A DNA stretch of 46,509 bases. Source: a virus. The DNA is taken from IMG/VR virus record IMGVR_UViG_3300031977_003000, positions 1 through 46,509 of that record; one strand, given 5' to 3'. A program made the translations under genes and the position numbers. Positions within the stretch are counted from its first letter, which is position 1; each line of letters opens with the position of its first letter. The notes below the pieces were generated by a model, which made no database searches, was not told the origin of the DNA, and saw only the letters and a list, made by a program, of their open reading frames with translations. Of this stretch, positions 17,101 to 24,998 are shown piece by piece.

Positions 17101-17669
17101 GCATATCTAATGTTCGGCGTTGATTCTTCTTCCCATTTATGAAGATTTACCGCGTTTTGGTATTTTTCTCTTTGTTCTTTTCGTGTATTGACCCAACTAC
17201 CCTTCATGCTTTGAAGAGCATAGGCCCTAACCCACTCTTCCACATTAAGATTTGGATTGAAATATAACTCGTCATCAAGCCAGTCGTCGTCAATTCCAAA
17301 TTGTTCTCGCAGTTCCTCTATGCTCGTATTATTAACAGTTTGTTCAAAGCCTTCAAATATTTTTTGCTTTTCAAGCTCACTAACCGGGGTGGGAGGTTCA
17401 ATCCCTAATGACTCCAAAGAAGTACCGGCCGAACTGGATTCCCCAGCGGCCGTATTGTTTTTCTTTTTCTTTTTCTTTTTGGGTCGCCATCTGTTGGCCC
17501 CATTCGTTTCCGGTTCCGTTGGTGGAGTCGTTGCCTCCGGAACCGCTTGCTTTCCCTCTTCAGCCCAGCCAAATTCATTAGCCCAGTTTTCTAAAGATTC
17601 CATACCTGTAAACTCTAGAGCCTCTTGAGCTTCTTCAAGCGAAATAGTTCTTCCGTCTTTTGTATACAT
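8196..17669 (-). CDS. Giant internal virion (polyvalent-type) protein with zincin and zeta-like kinase motifs
   Basis: A single frame of 3157 codons, one fifth of the window, in the place where T7-like phages keep the large ejection protein (gp16). Domains in order: residues 1-40 (DGRTISLEEAQEAL, then WANEFGWAEEGK), a short head segment; 60-85, a Pro/Lys linker with seven lysines; 90-1000, mostly helical; about 780-800, a hydrophobic stretch; 1050-1200, coiled coil; H1279-E-F-G-H1283, a zinc metallopeptidase HExxH motif; about 2215-2400, a zeta-toxin-like kinase with GGPGAGKT at 2229-2236, INQDIALEPM, VVDGTGASYN and an Arg-rich lid; about 2670-2900, a conserved hydrophobic region (NWINGSTGAIMFFNRRSALL) like polyvalent-protein C-terminal domains, ending in an acidic run (AFDDDDDEEE). 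Such proteins are injected with DNA to disarm the host. Virion location and enzymatic roles are inferred from synteny and motifs. Confidence 0.88.
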   Translation of the reverse strand: MYTKDGRTISLEEAQEALEFTGMESLENWANEFGWAEEGKQAVPEATTPPTEPETNGANRWRPKKKKKKKNNTAAGESSSAGTSLESLGIEPPTPVSELEKQKIFEGFEQTVNNTSIEELREQFGIDDDWLDDELYFNPNLNVEEWVRAYALQSMKGSWVNTRKEQREKYQNAVNLHKWEEESTPNIRYAVIDGEEINELYYNKHVAGTKGPGGTTYPKTLDSYVRGLNWRRKKGEKYQILEREVDYRKVPKEVIENTPRGMPMLAEDINENTEGNFPIMLEEVDILQHAYDRDATGWDGDRDFNITKAAIELQEVTTDITPQDAKLTIALLDLGYVEASSDISRYLSKEDAERFYAAEDAGEKFYVPAYYQEQIYDQPWISENPRADNVAPPTIWDLNKENHEISLFYDIINNTGGTPFRNGPGAFSGEGINYRDLQLLTKSQILDGYDIGWAPDEVVAEGVNTDRNRNAQIYLGDLRPEERSMLTKYVLNQLEGELGDEYKRVLQDSRVSPSTGPFGYTPQPRTMMQHVERITRYNRVLNKEEYDELLKDEGKRIELELNVFEQASANLETNWATWEANNAAVLKKKSEYETLIQRRKDAMRVAPLPPKSFLGSAGDRYNEKVEAYNKDIDDLNALIEEYVAFMDSDQVQILADQSQTLLGDTQKLVAEEKELLKRIEQANDAAVLFDAFGKNYNIFSKLALALEETFIGSTAAIFEVIAGSFDKDSDEYKNMTENELAKVGWIYDAMEATETNLADYRHTLEARRGNIAQVRTYDEAKEDGKVGWWVVDTVFNSVPTLAAIFIPQARASGLARKSISRSAKNMTKAEKAVEMQKYMKVARRQTMLTFAVMEGGGYAQQTLGGIERAAERNKEIAKELDELRANENADNVFFQNKIKELEAEYEHNEGLLDMDTLDISFGMAMNAGIATVAEGLGTLRTLDRIQRGSRAIGFNALRKYIKEPIAKWASNVIGSVKQMVVGVPIEIAEEVVTKMGQNVLEDEMVGGVHVTEGIDAEFIRQVGVSSFVINAKASGPRVINSIRNTFATRREIRGIREIVGKVSILGEKIENLSKQESTPENLAQMRKMQQEKDLLLKNLLREDINILTKLENLTDQDLIDIARADMRIRDLQEEAGNLMDGNVRNDEINKELQSIQEQIDRQVQIREGLLNKTEVEIEELSKEAQNEAEAKLQLQQLNYSRAFAKATMGKSYFEINSIEELKNQGFSEKELAKIESNMKRGDNAYYNEGKTILFLQNTKAIITAYGGIRGMMAATSPMHEFGHMQIEKAGIVTDEGLVGIGDGMVQNVIQQIENAFESKRISKKMYNAIMARINEYKRLNKGQHNAEELITLIVDLKGNNILNDSGFKQIWQIKSFINGVIKRANPKAAPFFKLDSYEDVVNFVEHTVDKFKSGKQVTRQLPPEDESSIQGRASIALLDEINALVPESIETQEQFFDRKVFNPIYNDGNLHPAITNYIRSRSVSQEEANKIIESVADRLVNFNPAATRKSGDARITFGEFLFSNVNFGKLDARKALFEESQERARLESTDSEQARQITAAETTTTSQQEMPEYKNLVERKVLSEEGFAAVGKIVQRTARTLKTRMDQTVSKNVTIKPYIAEIKKTVGKQADIVFKKEMGGLKDGELRKYLLKNKRAILENMTTTYLMTAMPNAVQKKVDGAWTSDWQGKKIDRETVSTNNAGRTSGAEMVRRLPNASTRLSDADFLSNFFTEDGKLIRGRKESLAKAMAEETAFDILNQELLDPNSDIREAFEQRQEELSAVLLDNFVANVRRDVERGNAKASLGFDITNEGDVKRFKNLVKEVDKYGIDNVVNAKGILLPGYDEEYGDLEGVGELVRLAHEAGAIIDPDGLKYMQRVQRSGLIPANIKKFLAENKSLGKRSDKARLDRFDKERLVIAEALGGNILSALDPSKNKNGNEVSILGSHYRVLDPAQKKKDGSKGAYRDSHVKMLASPNKPLPDGLVLEDVVLFNSSFGLMAEIHAILNSNMLASQKLEELKQYEDKIRKANIANIKLYKHIATTIRDLYKSGQISGETVVELFQMQSNLAAGFRALSSFSYITVTDGPLGKAKGEHLGDNATTSFKIMERMFDDFMTDAEFQARMDLDLRTHDQWLANATVTKAVDAYGVNNPSADMRIKFTGKRVNDVFTFDGKPASEVIDARMESLKQYEAFINGLDFAELDQAKQDISDVENSGKASIGVPRAVFMVGGPGAGKTNVGKGLKLGRRGFKVINQDIALEPMKEQAGLPANEQQYNKEQRSMRAKLGAAARKAAEQKMSQYMEGKESMVVDGTGASYNATMKKINALREAGYEVSIVFANTSKEEAVARNKARAERALPDMIVERTWDAVQESAKLYKEEFGDRFYELNTNELKMGQDLPAEFLNKLYNDLDVSVGKASIQVDVEFNEIIQRKTGVDAVKTYSRIQAQMRGRNKGRFKFFIAPGADDFRGLVHYSFAGKGKQGEADMAWFEEKLMVPYFKGIAAIDAMRQQIKRDFAVVKKQFRPQYKMLSKKIGNSQFTYDHALRVFMWDRQGVEVEGLAKRDKKLLLDAIAQNKELVELADALLVVGRRDEWPAPAEYWEAGSVLSDLNGMTEKVGRKKFLEEFIANAEIIFSEKNLNKIEALYGRRHREALEDSLYAMKNGTNRPTGSNRQVNAWLNWINGSTGAIMFFNRRSALLQMLSFTNFINWSDNNILKAGAAFANQKQYWSDWTMIFNSDKLKERRGGLKQDVSDSEIAAIAGKSKNSPQAILAYLLKIGFTPTQIADSMAIATGGATFYRNRVNRYLKQGMSQKEAEEQAFLDFSMKSDEAQQSSDPALVSQQQRSVLGRLVLAFANTPMQYTRLMKKAGQDLINGRGSAVENISKIAYYGVIQNFIFSALQSALFAMAFDDDDDEEELSEAEVERKVAKEEQKTIRVANSMLDTILRGSGVYGAVASTMKNTIMEYYKQEEKGFLADHTYTLLAAAGISPPIQSKFRKIYSAIQTNRFEKDNVAARGWAITADGRLNLGPNWSIFGNVLSGVTNVPLDRVVDEMKSIGEALDERNQAWQRIALALGWKTWDVGVRNEEADLIKSEAKEARKQQGIEQAKKTRIETREREAKEKDAAWKQYRKENNISDLDAAFKYNAWEINYENSKK

Positions 17670-17687
17670 TATATTATATTATTTGCC

Positions 17688-18962
17688 TTAAAGTACTAAT
17701 TGAACAAACTTATCTTCATCTCCCGCTGGTATTCGCCCGATGCCGTCTGCAGCTACAAATTTACCATTTTTCCATTTTCCAATAACATATGCGTTTGGCG
17801 TGCCATTATACTCTGGATTTACTGTACCGTCTGATAATATTGATATTTTCCCTTGGTCATCGTAAGCAACAGCTCTAGTATCTGAGCTAACTTTAAAGGT
17901 ATTTTTCCCTTGTTTAAAATAACCTAAAGTTTGTTTTTGTGCGCTGGTTAAAGGGCTACCGCTTCTCGAAGGACGTCCCGAGCTTGGCTTATCTGGGTGG
18001 TTGGCGGCATAGTCGTCAGCAGCAACTTGAGAACGCTCGCTAAGAGCTGTAACAAACTGCCCAATCATCTCTTCTCTGATAGCACCTATTGCCGCTGTTT
18101 TTTCTTCTCCGTCTGCCATATCCATAGCGTCGTCAAAACGATCTTTAATGTCATCGTCGTAAGCTACGTTTTTCATGATCGGAGAATACAACACGCTTGC
18201 AATAACGTTTGGGTCGTTAGGGAACATGTTGTTAATGTACTCCTCGTGGTCCTCCAGCTGCGCTTCTGTAAACGGATCTTGGCGACTTTCTCTACCGGCT
18301 TTTTTATATTCAGCATCTAAGTAGTTCATAAGCTCAGCGGGGCGCATCGTATAATTGCTGCCGTCCTCCATCGTTATATTTTCACCGTTGTAATCAAAGT
18401 AAAATTCAGCCGTATTGGGATCTATAGCTTTAAAACCTTTTGTCCAAACAGCGTTTGCTTTATTAATATTTTCGCTGTTATACGGGTCATTTGAAACATC
18501 ACTCCCTTGAGGTCTTAACTCAGAATTTGCTGCCCAAGTTTGTCTGCCTTTAAATAGTTTTTTTCCTTTATCTTCAACATCATAAAAAAGCTGCTGTATG
18601 GCATTACGTTGATCCTGAAGAGCTTGTCCCTGTGGGCTGCTTAATGGAATACCCGCGGCCGTTAATTGGGCCATTTGCTGACCTATTTCAAAGTATTCAG
18701 TACGCCATTGAACGCTTACGTCTTTGATTATTTTGCGCTCTTCGGGAGAAAAACCAGATAGATTAATATCGCTATCTAGCTGACGGAAATATCTATTGGC
18801 GTCAGCAATAGCTTTGTTATTACTATCTAATGCCGCTTTACGCTTTGCTCTTTTTAGCTCTTTTCTTTTGTCTATGTCTTTGCCGAACGCTCCGGCGTAA
18901 TTCACGAATCTATTCTGAACTTCGGCAACTTTATTTGCCGCTTCTACAACCCCACTCATCAT
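17688..18962 (-). CDS. Internal virion protein (gp15-like position)
   Basis: A 424-residue, mostly helical protein. The N-terminus (VEAANKVAEVQNRFVNYAGA) is Ala-rich and amphipathic, followed by a basic KRKELKRAKRK stretch and an acidic central region. A Ser/Gly-rich linker (SSGRPSRSGSP) near residue 335 leads to a small C-terminal beta-type region. It starts ATGATG, with the preceding stop overlapping (TGA). It lies between the small Ala/Gln-rich protein and the giant protein, the order of T7 gp14-gp15-gp16, so I infer a middle component of the ejected internal core or trans-envelope channel. No enzymatic motif is visible and sequence identity to gp15 is not evident. Confidence 0.75.
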   Translation of the reverse strand: MMSGVVEAANKVAEVQNRFVNYAGAFGKDIDKRKELKRAKRKAALDSNNKAIADANRYFRQLDSDINLSGFSPEERKIIKDVSVQWRTEYFEIGQQMAQLTAAGIPLSSPQGQALQDQRNAIQQLFYDVEDKGKKLFKGRQTWAANSELRPQGSDVSNDPYNSENINKANAVWTKGFKAIDPNTAEFYFDYNGENITMEDGSNYTMRPAELMNYLDAEYKKAGRESRQDPFTEAQLEDHEEYINNMFPNDPNVIASVLYSPIMKNVAYDDDIKDRFDDAMDMADGEEKTAAIGAIREEMIGQFVTALSERSQVAADDYAANHPDKPSSGRPSRSGSPLTSAQKQTLGYFKQGKNTFKVSSDTRAVAYDDQGKISILSDGTVNPEYNGTPNAYVIGKWKNGKFVAADGIGRIPAGDEDKFVQLVL

Positions 18963-19630
18963 CTATAGCCTAATAATTCACCCAGTTTAGCTGCATTTAC
19001 ACCAAACTGTCCCATTTGTCCAAGTTGCTCGGTTGGCAATCCCATTACTTGTCCAGCTAAATCACCAACCCCTCCGGTTGCACGGGCAATACCGTCAATC
19101 TGTGCTTGCTTAGCCGCTTGAATAGCCGCTTCAGATGTAGCTAATTGGCCAGCGTCAATTTGGAATCGTTCTCCAAGCAGTTGTCCTTTAAGTGCTCTTG
19201 ATCTTTCCTCGCCAGCAAGTCTTTGATTTTGTATTTGACCAGCCATTCCTGCTGCAGCTCTTTGGTTTGCTGCTTCTTGTTGGCCAATACTAGCCGATGC
19301 TGTAACTGCGTTTTGCGATTGTTGATTTGCTATAGCTTGTGCTAATGCAGCTACCCCTGAGCCACCTGAAGATTGGTTTAATTGGCCAAGAGTGTTTGAT
19401 AATCCCTGCGCTTGTTGCTGTGCGGCAAAGTTAGCTGCTTGAGTATTAACCGTTAGGTCTTCCATGGTGTTCTCCATGTTGCCGTATAGGTTTGACGTAT
19501 CTTGATTGAAATATGCATCAATAGACCTGTCGTACGCCACCTGTGCAGCATCTCTCTTGGCTAGCCTTTCTTTCTTGCCGATATTAGCGCCGATGGCTTG
19601 TACTGTACCGGCGAAAATGTCTCCGATCAT
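18959..19630 (-). CDS. Small Ala/Gln-rich internal virion protein (gp14-like position)
   Basis: A 223-residue protein opening with a glycine-containing hydrophobic helix (MIGDIFAGTVQAIGANIG) and continuing with long Ala/Gln-rich helices (residues 60-190), for example ANFAAQQQAQGLS and QEAANQRAAAGMAGQ. This composition and a first hydrophobic helix are typical of T7 gp14/P22 gp7-class ejection proteins that form the outer-membrane part of the DNA channel. It directly follows the tail nozzle gene with a 31-base gap and overlaps the next gene by four bases. The assignment is by composition and gene order. Confidence 0.75.
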   Translation of the reverse strand: MIGDIFAGTVQAIGANIGKKERLAKRDAAQVAYDRSIDAYFNQDTSNLYGNMENTMEDLTVNTQAANFAAQQQAQGLSNTLGQLNQSSGGSGVAALAQAIANQQSQNAVTASASIGQQEAANQRAAAGMAGQIQNQRLAGEERSRALKGQLLGERFQIDAGQLATSEAAIQAAKQAQIDGIARATGGVGDLAGQVMGLPTEQLGQMGQFGVNAAKLGELLGYR

Positions 19631-19661
19631 ATTAAATTAGTTTATAAGTTATTATCACGTA

Positions 19662-22600
19662 TTATTCGCTGCTGATAAATATCTCTGAGCTAACAGCAAA
19701 CAGTTCTTTTTTGGTTCTTGCATTAGTCGCAGCTAATGTCATTTTAACTTTAGGGGCAAACCCTACGATGCCCGACGTATTTACTATTCTATTTTTTGCA
19801 AAGAATGCATAGTCACCAGCAACGGGGGTTACACCCTGGTCATACGAAACTTCGACAACATTACCGGTTACACTAAGTATCTCGCCGACCTGCTTTTTGC
19901 CGGAGTTGTTTGATATGTATAGCACATCACCATAATCACCAGACTGGCTGCCATCCCCCTTGGTTTGAATTGAAGGATTAGGCGTTTCTGCAAATGTAAT
20001 TTCCCAGCTTGGTACATTCGTTAATGACGAAACACTTTCAATGTCACCAATTCCTTGCACACTAAAATCTTTTAAATCAAGCGTACCTGTTTGAGAAGAG
20101 TTAACCCACGTTGCTGAGGTGCCTTTTATAAAGTTAAAATACAATCCCTCACGTTCTTTCCAGCCGGTTACCTCCCCGCTGTTTAAAGAGTCGCTTATAT
20201 CAGCGCCCCAATTTGCATCGCCTTGGTATGATAGTGTTTTAAAGTTTTTAACCTTGTCCGCAGCGTCGTTGAAAAAGAATGTTACAGAAGATTCGTAAAA
20301 ATTACCGTAAAAAGTATTCCGACTAGATGAGTTATTGTGTTTCCATACTAAGCCGTTGTTTATTGAGTAATAAACATTGTTCAAAGAAACAGCACAGGGT
20401 TGTGCATACGAAAGCCTTGTTGGCCATCCGTCCACTTGCTCTTTAAATGCTATAGTTTCGTCGCCTACAAAATGCAAGTTATATGTACCCATATTTTCGT
20501 CATATGAGCCTGTTATGCGACCTGTGTGGCTTTTAAATTTATTTTCAAAGAAATTAGACATGCCTTTAGTCGAAATGTCTGTAAGACCATCTCTTGAAAG
20601 TCTTAATACTTTACCCCGCGCTCTGTCTGTGAAATAAGCTCTAAATCCATATGACACAAACGATTCAGGTCTTTTGGATATACCAAACTCCCCTGCAAAC
20701 GGCATTGCTTGACCAAGCACATTATTTGACGACGTAATGTTGGTATTACCGTCTGCATTAAACAAAGCGTCTTTATTTGCCAGTATGCTAAATACCTTGT
20801 CTTCAAGTAGTGCCACCAGGTTGGTGTCGCGAGCATGCAACTTTTGTATGCTGCCGTATGTATTAGGTAGATCTTTAGTTATCTTTATTGCGGTAGTAAA
20901 CTGATTGGAGTTGTTTACTCCAGCTCTAGTGTTTACAATGCCGCTGTATATTAAACTTGCGTACAATCTTTCTTCACCGTAAGGCGCCTGCAATACCGTA
21001 CTCACCCGAACACCTTTGCCTAGAACAGGCGCGTTAAAGTCGTCACGAATTCTGTTAGACTCAACACCATTTCCGAATGAATAACAGTTTTTAAAGTCTA
21101 AATCCACGCTTGTACCTAAGCTAGAAATTTCTAAAGCATCCGTTGCCTCGTAGTATAAATCTAAATCCGCCAGCTCGATAGGCTTTGTTTCAAACACAGC
21201 CGCGTTGGGCACAGCATGAACGGGACCGTACGACACACTTACTATTTCTATATACCTTGGATAATTGCCCAAGTCGTCATCAAAATCTCTATCGACCGTT
21301 ATAGTTCTTTTACGGTAATCCCATATGTAGCCGTTGGTATCTTCATAATACGAAGACGGCGTGGTAGCGCTTGTAACCAAATAAGTTTTTCCCTCGTCAC
21401 CATCAGCGTTAACAAATCTTATTCGGGTGCCAACGCTTAGCTGATCGAATATTTTTGTCATGTTAGTCTGAGCAAAAGTAGTAACATTGCTAGAGTCATC
21501 GGACGGTGCACGGCTTTCTAATATATGTAAGTCAAAAGTATTAGTGCCGTCGGTTGGCCCATTTAACGCGTGATCAACCGAATCAACATCTGTATTACCA
21601 TACGCCAACGTTGTTCTAGAGCCTCTAATCATATCTCCGCCTATAGTGAAGCTTGCACGGCGCTCAGCAAATACATATTCAGTGGCACTTAATCCTGCTG
21701 CGATGTCTTTTTCAAAAGAAGACTTTTTAGGCACCTTAACAAAAAACTTACCTTGGAACTCAGGCATGTCTTCGTTTGAGTTTTCGTAAACTATTGCTAC
21801 AAGGTGATCGTTGTCAGCCAAAGAAAGCAGCCACGAGTCATCTACGGTTATTCCTGTTTTGTTTTTAAAAACTATTTCGTAATCGTTGTCGGTATTTACA
21901 ATAGGACCGCCGGATTCTATTTCGTAAATAGCCGACGTTTGTGTGCCATCTGATGATTTAAACTGTATTGCACCATCACCTGAAATAGCCTCAAAAAATT
22001 TTCTATTGTTACCCTGTGTTGGCCCTTCAAATATTATTTTATTATTATTATCTTCGTATTCAAATCCTTTTACTGTTGGGTTATTAGCAACCTTGGCGTG
22101 TATTTGAGCCTGAGCTACAGGTTTCTGTACTTTTCTAATAAAACCCGGCGCTTCATTTTTTATGTCTAGTACTTTGTACTTATTGTTTATGTATATCGGA
22201 TCGTTTTCCCCGTGAGATTTTTTAAGTATAAGAAAATCACCTGTTGACACCTTATTGCGCTCAGCAGAAGGGAAGCTTAACCATACATTTCCATCTTCAG
22301 CATCATAAAATCTATCCAATATAATATTATAATATTCAGCTGAAGGGTCTTTAACATAATATTTATAATATTCCGCCCACGCTGGAACAGCAGTCATAGA
22401 TGTTGATGCCGATATTTTATTCTTTTTATTGGCATTCTCAATATCAACTATAATCGCCGCATCTTTGTTTGTAAATATAGGTGTTTCACGATTAAAAGCA
22501 TCAAGAAAAGAAATACCCACCTGGTATGTTCTGTCTGATTTTACGCTTTCTTGACCCAAATATTCCTCTTCGGCAGTCAATGCTGTTGCAGAAGTTGATG

Positions 22601-24086
22601 CGGTAATCGTTGCGGTATCGCCTAGGTCGTAATTATGCAGATAATTACCATAGACAACGCGGTTGCCTATGATTTCTTGTGCCTTTGCTTTTCGCGGCAC
22701 GTCGTCGTATAATCTGAGTAATTGCAAATCTTCAACAACGGGTCCAAGCAAGTCTTTTGTAATTTCAAAAGTGCTGAGGTTTCCATCTGCTGTAAGATGT
22801 TTGTCAAGAACGTATATATTATTAGAAGAAACACCCTTGTATAAAATTTCTATTTCCTCAACGTCGGCAGGCGGTAAAGCGTAAGTATCGGTTGGGAATG
22901 TTAATGTGATTTTTCTAATATTGTCATCCATACCTAAGTTAAACCCGTCTTTGGGTTCAAACTTAAATTGATCAGATACAAACGCGGCTTGGCTAAACGG
23001 CGCATACGTAGAATATTCGCCGTCGTTGTATTTCCATCTATATGAAAATCTAGGGAAGTCATTCTTAAATATAGGCTCACCTTCAATAAGGACCATTTCC
23101 CATGCTAATGTCTCATTTGGTATGTCCTTAGAAGAGCTTATAACCGTTAGCGTAGCGTCTGTATAAAAAGTTTTATTACCAACACTAATGCCAAGCATAG
23201 AGCTAAGTGTGCCAATTACCTCATATTCTATTTGAGTGCCATCATCTCTTGTGGCTACGTGGCTTAATCTTACATCTTGGTTATTAAAGACACTTAGCGG
23301 GCCAATAGCCTCATTAGAACTCCATCCAATATTTAAAGTGTCACTATTACTCAATACAAAGCCGTCGCTATCTACAAAATTAGCATCGACAGTTACGGGA
23401 TGAACGCCTACCGCTTTTGGCCCTGCTTCACCTTCTCCATCATAGCTAGTTGCGTCCGTGGCTGTAGATAAAGCCTCAATTGTAACAGCCTGCTTTGGCG
23501 AGGGCTTAATAACCGTAATATCACTTTCTTTAAATAAACGACTATATATAGATGTTGTAGCATTTATGCTGTCCGTTAAAGATGAATTTGTCGCATCTAT
23601 AAAACGCTCAATATTTATTTTTTTAGGCTCATTAAGATCGTCTGTCCAAAACAATATTCCGTCAAGAATGTTTATTCCAGTAATTGGATAATCTTCACTA
23701 AAATTTAATACATTACCAGATGTACGAGTATCGGAAATTACAGCAAGCAGATAGTTTGTAGACACGCTGTATTCCATAATAGCGTGCTTATTAGCTCCGT
23801 CTGTAACAAAATAATATATTTTATTGTTTAACGAATCTTTATAAATTCCTATAATTTTAGGATTAACAGAACCAAACCCTAAGTTTGTTTGCCATACAAT
23901 GCTGGCAGACTTTCTTTGGGTCGTAAGTGTTGTACCTAATATATTTTGCACTGCGCCAACGTCAGAACCTTCTGAAGTTGCTACTTGAATATTCAGCGCA
24001 TCTCTATATTGTCCAGGCGGAATCAACCTACTGTCTAGGTCTTTATTCATCTTCCCCTGGGTGAAGTTTCTTGTTAATTTAGGCAT
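19662..24086 (-). CDS. Large tail nozzle/stabilization protein (P22 gp10 / T7 gp12 position)
   Basis: A 1474-residue, mainly beta protein. The N-terminus carries a block I recognise from many marine podovirus structural proteins: NFTQGKMNKDLDSRLIPPGQ then YRDALNIQVATSEGSDVGAVQ. Later parts contain repeated beta motifs such as NKIYYFVTDG, GILFWTDDLNEPKKINIERF, RFSYRWKYNDGEYSTYAPFS and RAYFTDRARGKVLRLSRDGL, which look like blades of a propeller, as in the tail needle-hub/nozzle proteins of short-tailed phages. It lies just after the connector-type genes and before the ejection proteins, exactly where T7 gp12 sits. It is about twice the T7 gp12 length, so extra domains (for example receptor-binding or fibre-attachment) are likely. 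No terminator or gap separates it from the gene before (3 bases). Confidence 0.8.
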   Translation of the reverse strand: MPKLTRNFTQGKMNKDLDSRLIPPGQYRDALNIQVATSEGSDVGAVQNILGTTLTTQRKSASIVWQTNLGFGSVNPKIIGIYKDSLNNKIYYFVTDGANKHAIMEYSVSTNYLLAVISDTRTSGNVLNFSEDYPITGINILDGILFWTDDLNEPKKINIERFIDATNSSLTDSINATTSIYSRLFKESDITVIKPSPKQAVTIEALSTATDATSYDGEGEAGPKAVGVHPVTVDANFVDSDGFVLSNSDTLNIGWSSNEAIGPLSVFNNQDVRLSHVATRDDGTQIEYEVIGTLSSMLGISVGNKTFYTDATLTVISSSKDIPNETLAWEMVLIEGEPIFKNDFPRFSYRWKYNDGEYSTYAPFSQAAFVSDQFKFEPKDGFNLGMDDNIRKITLTFPTDTYALPPADVEEIEILYKGVSSNNIYVLDKHLTADGNLSTFEITKDLLGPVVEDLQLLRLYDDVPRKAKAQEIIGNRVVYGNYLHNYDLGDTATITASTSATALTAEEEYLGQESVKSDRTYQVGISFLDAFNRETPIFTNKDAAIIVDIENANKKNKISASTSMTAVPAWAEYYKYYVKDPSAEYYNIILDRFYDAEDGNVWLSFPSAERNKVSTGDFLILKKSHGENDPIYINNKYKVLDIKNEAPGFIRKVQKPVAQAQIHAKVANNPTVKGFEYEDNNNKIIFEGPTQGNNRKFFEAISGDGAIQFKSSDGTQTSAIYEIESGGPIVNTDNDYEIVFKNKTGITVDDSWLLSLADNDHLVAIVYENSNEDMPEFQGKFFVKVPKKSSFEKDIAAGLSATEYVFAERRASFTIGGDMIRGSRTTLAYGNTDVDSVDHALNGPTDGTNTFDLHILESRAPSDDSSNVTTFAQTNMTKIFDQLSVGTRIRFVNADGDEGKTYLVTSATTPSSYYEDTNGYIWDYRKRTITVDRDFDDDLGNYPRYIEIVSVSYGPVHAVPNAAVFETKPIELADLDLYYEATDALEISSLGTSVDLDFKNCYSFGNGVESNRIRDDFNAPVLGKGVRVSTVLQAPYGEERLYASLIYSGIVNTRAGVNNSNQFTTAIKITKDLPNTYGSIQKLHARDTNLVALLEDKVFSILANKDALFNADGNTNITSSNNVLGQAMPFAGEFGISKRPESFVSYGFRAYFTDRARGKVLRLSRDGLTDISTKGMSNFFENKFKSHTGRITGSYDENMGTYNLHFVGDETIAFKEQVDGWPTRLSYAQPCAVSLNNVYYSINNGLVWKHNNSSSRNTFYGNFYESSVTFFFNDAADKVKNFKTLSYQGDANWGADISDSLNSGEVTGWKEREGLYFNFIKGTSATWVNSSQTGTLDLKDFSVQGIGDIESVSSLTNVPSWEITFAETPNPSIQTKGDGSQSGDYGDVLYISNNSGKKQVGEILSVTGNVVEVSYDQGVTPVAGDYAFFAKNRIVNTSGIVGFAPKVKMTLAATNARTKKELFAVSSEIFISSE

Positions 24087-24089
24087 ATA

Positions 24090-24995
24090 TTAGTGTTTAA
24101 GCCACTTAGACTGATTTCTCATTACTTGCGCTAGCTCGCTAATTTTAAGATTAGACATGCGTAGCTTCGCCACACGCTTTGCGGCAAACGCTTCTTTTTT
24201 GAAGCGTTGAATAATGTATTCTTGAGTATTTGCTCTTGTCGCTAGAATAGCGTGAGCCATATATTTGTACATTGCCTCTTCAGCAAACTTGTGCACGCGC
24301 ATTTCTTCGTCTGTGCCTAAGCTGTCGCTAATGTACTTTAGAGTGATAATCTGATTAACCAGATTTGAGCTAAAATGTGCAATGCCTTTTTGTTTGTCAA
24401 TGTAAAATACTCCGTTGCCTTGTGCGTCTTCCGGGCTAAGGCCATAACGACGGCCATGACGATAAAGATTGTAAAGTTCAGAAGTGCTTAGCTCTGATTT
24501 GTTAGTTTCAGATTGGTTAGCTCCTTCAAATTTTTTGAGCGTTTCAGATTTGCTCGCAACAATAACATTGCCCGAACCATCAAACGTATATTCGTCGTTT
24601 GAATCTGTAACATACGCTGTTGGATTGCTAGTATTTCTTGCGGGGTAAATGACGTGCTCAATGCCATCGCTACCTGTCCATGTGAATTTAACATAGTTTA
24701 CATAATCTTGAGGCAAGATCATTTCTAAAGCTGGCCCTAATTCTATTTCTATAGCTTTTTCAGAAGGCAATGTGTCAAAAGACAATTCTTGCAAAGCACG
24801 CTTAGCATGAAATGCAGCGTCTGTACGTTTTATTTTGCTAATGATCTTACCTTCACCCACGTAAGCAACCATAAAGTTGTTTACTATATCTTTAACGCTT
24901 ATAAACTGGTAATTACCGTAATCCTCGTCGTTACTATTCCAGTTGCCATCTGTGCCTAGATAGTAACTTTGCTGTGTTTCGTTAATTAATCCCAT
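24090..24995 (-). CDS. Head-tail connector/tail adaptor-type structural protein
   Basis: A 301-residue protein. The N-terminus reads GLINETQQSYYLG, followed by a region (residues 35-80) with KDIVNNFMVAYVGEGKIISK and a mixed beta middle. The C-terminal third is helical (EEMRVHKFAEEAMYKYMAHA), ending in Arg/Lys-rich RVAKLRMSNLKISELAQVMR. Helical ends plus a central beta insertion and a position between the 232-residue protein and the tail nozzle match the adaptor/tail tubular A class of short-tailed phages. Gaps to both neighbours are three bases. The assignment rests mostly on synteny. Confidence 0.65.
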   Translation of the reverse strand: MGLINETQQSYYLGTDGNWNSNDEDYGNYQFISVKDIVNNFMVAYVGEGKIISKIKRTDAAFHAKRALQELSFDTLPSEKAIEIELGPALEMILPQDYVNYVKFTWTGSDGIEHVIYPARNTSNPTAYVTDSNDEYTFDGSGNVIVASKSETLKKFEGANQSETNKSELSTSELYNLYRHGRRYGLSPEDAQGNGVFYIDKQKGIAHFSSNLVNQIITLKYISDSLGTDEEMRVHKFAEEAMYKYMAHAILATRANTQEYIIQRFKKEAFAAKRVAKLRMSNLKISELAQVMRNQSKWLKH

Positions 24996-24998
24996 CTA

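Noticed and set aside
8218-17628. Plus-strand frames of 60-218 codons opposite the giant gene
   Set aside because: They are mirror frames of the long minus-strand gene, with Ser/Leu/Phe-rich products, no operon context and no motifs.
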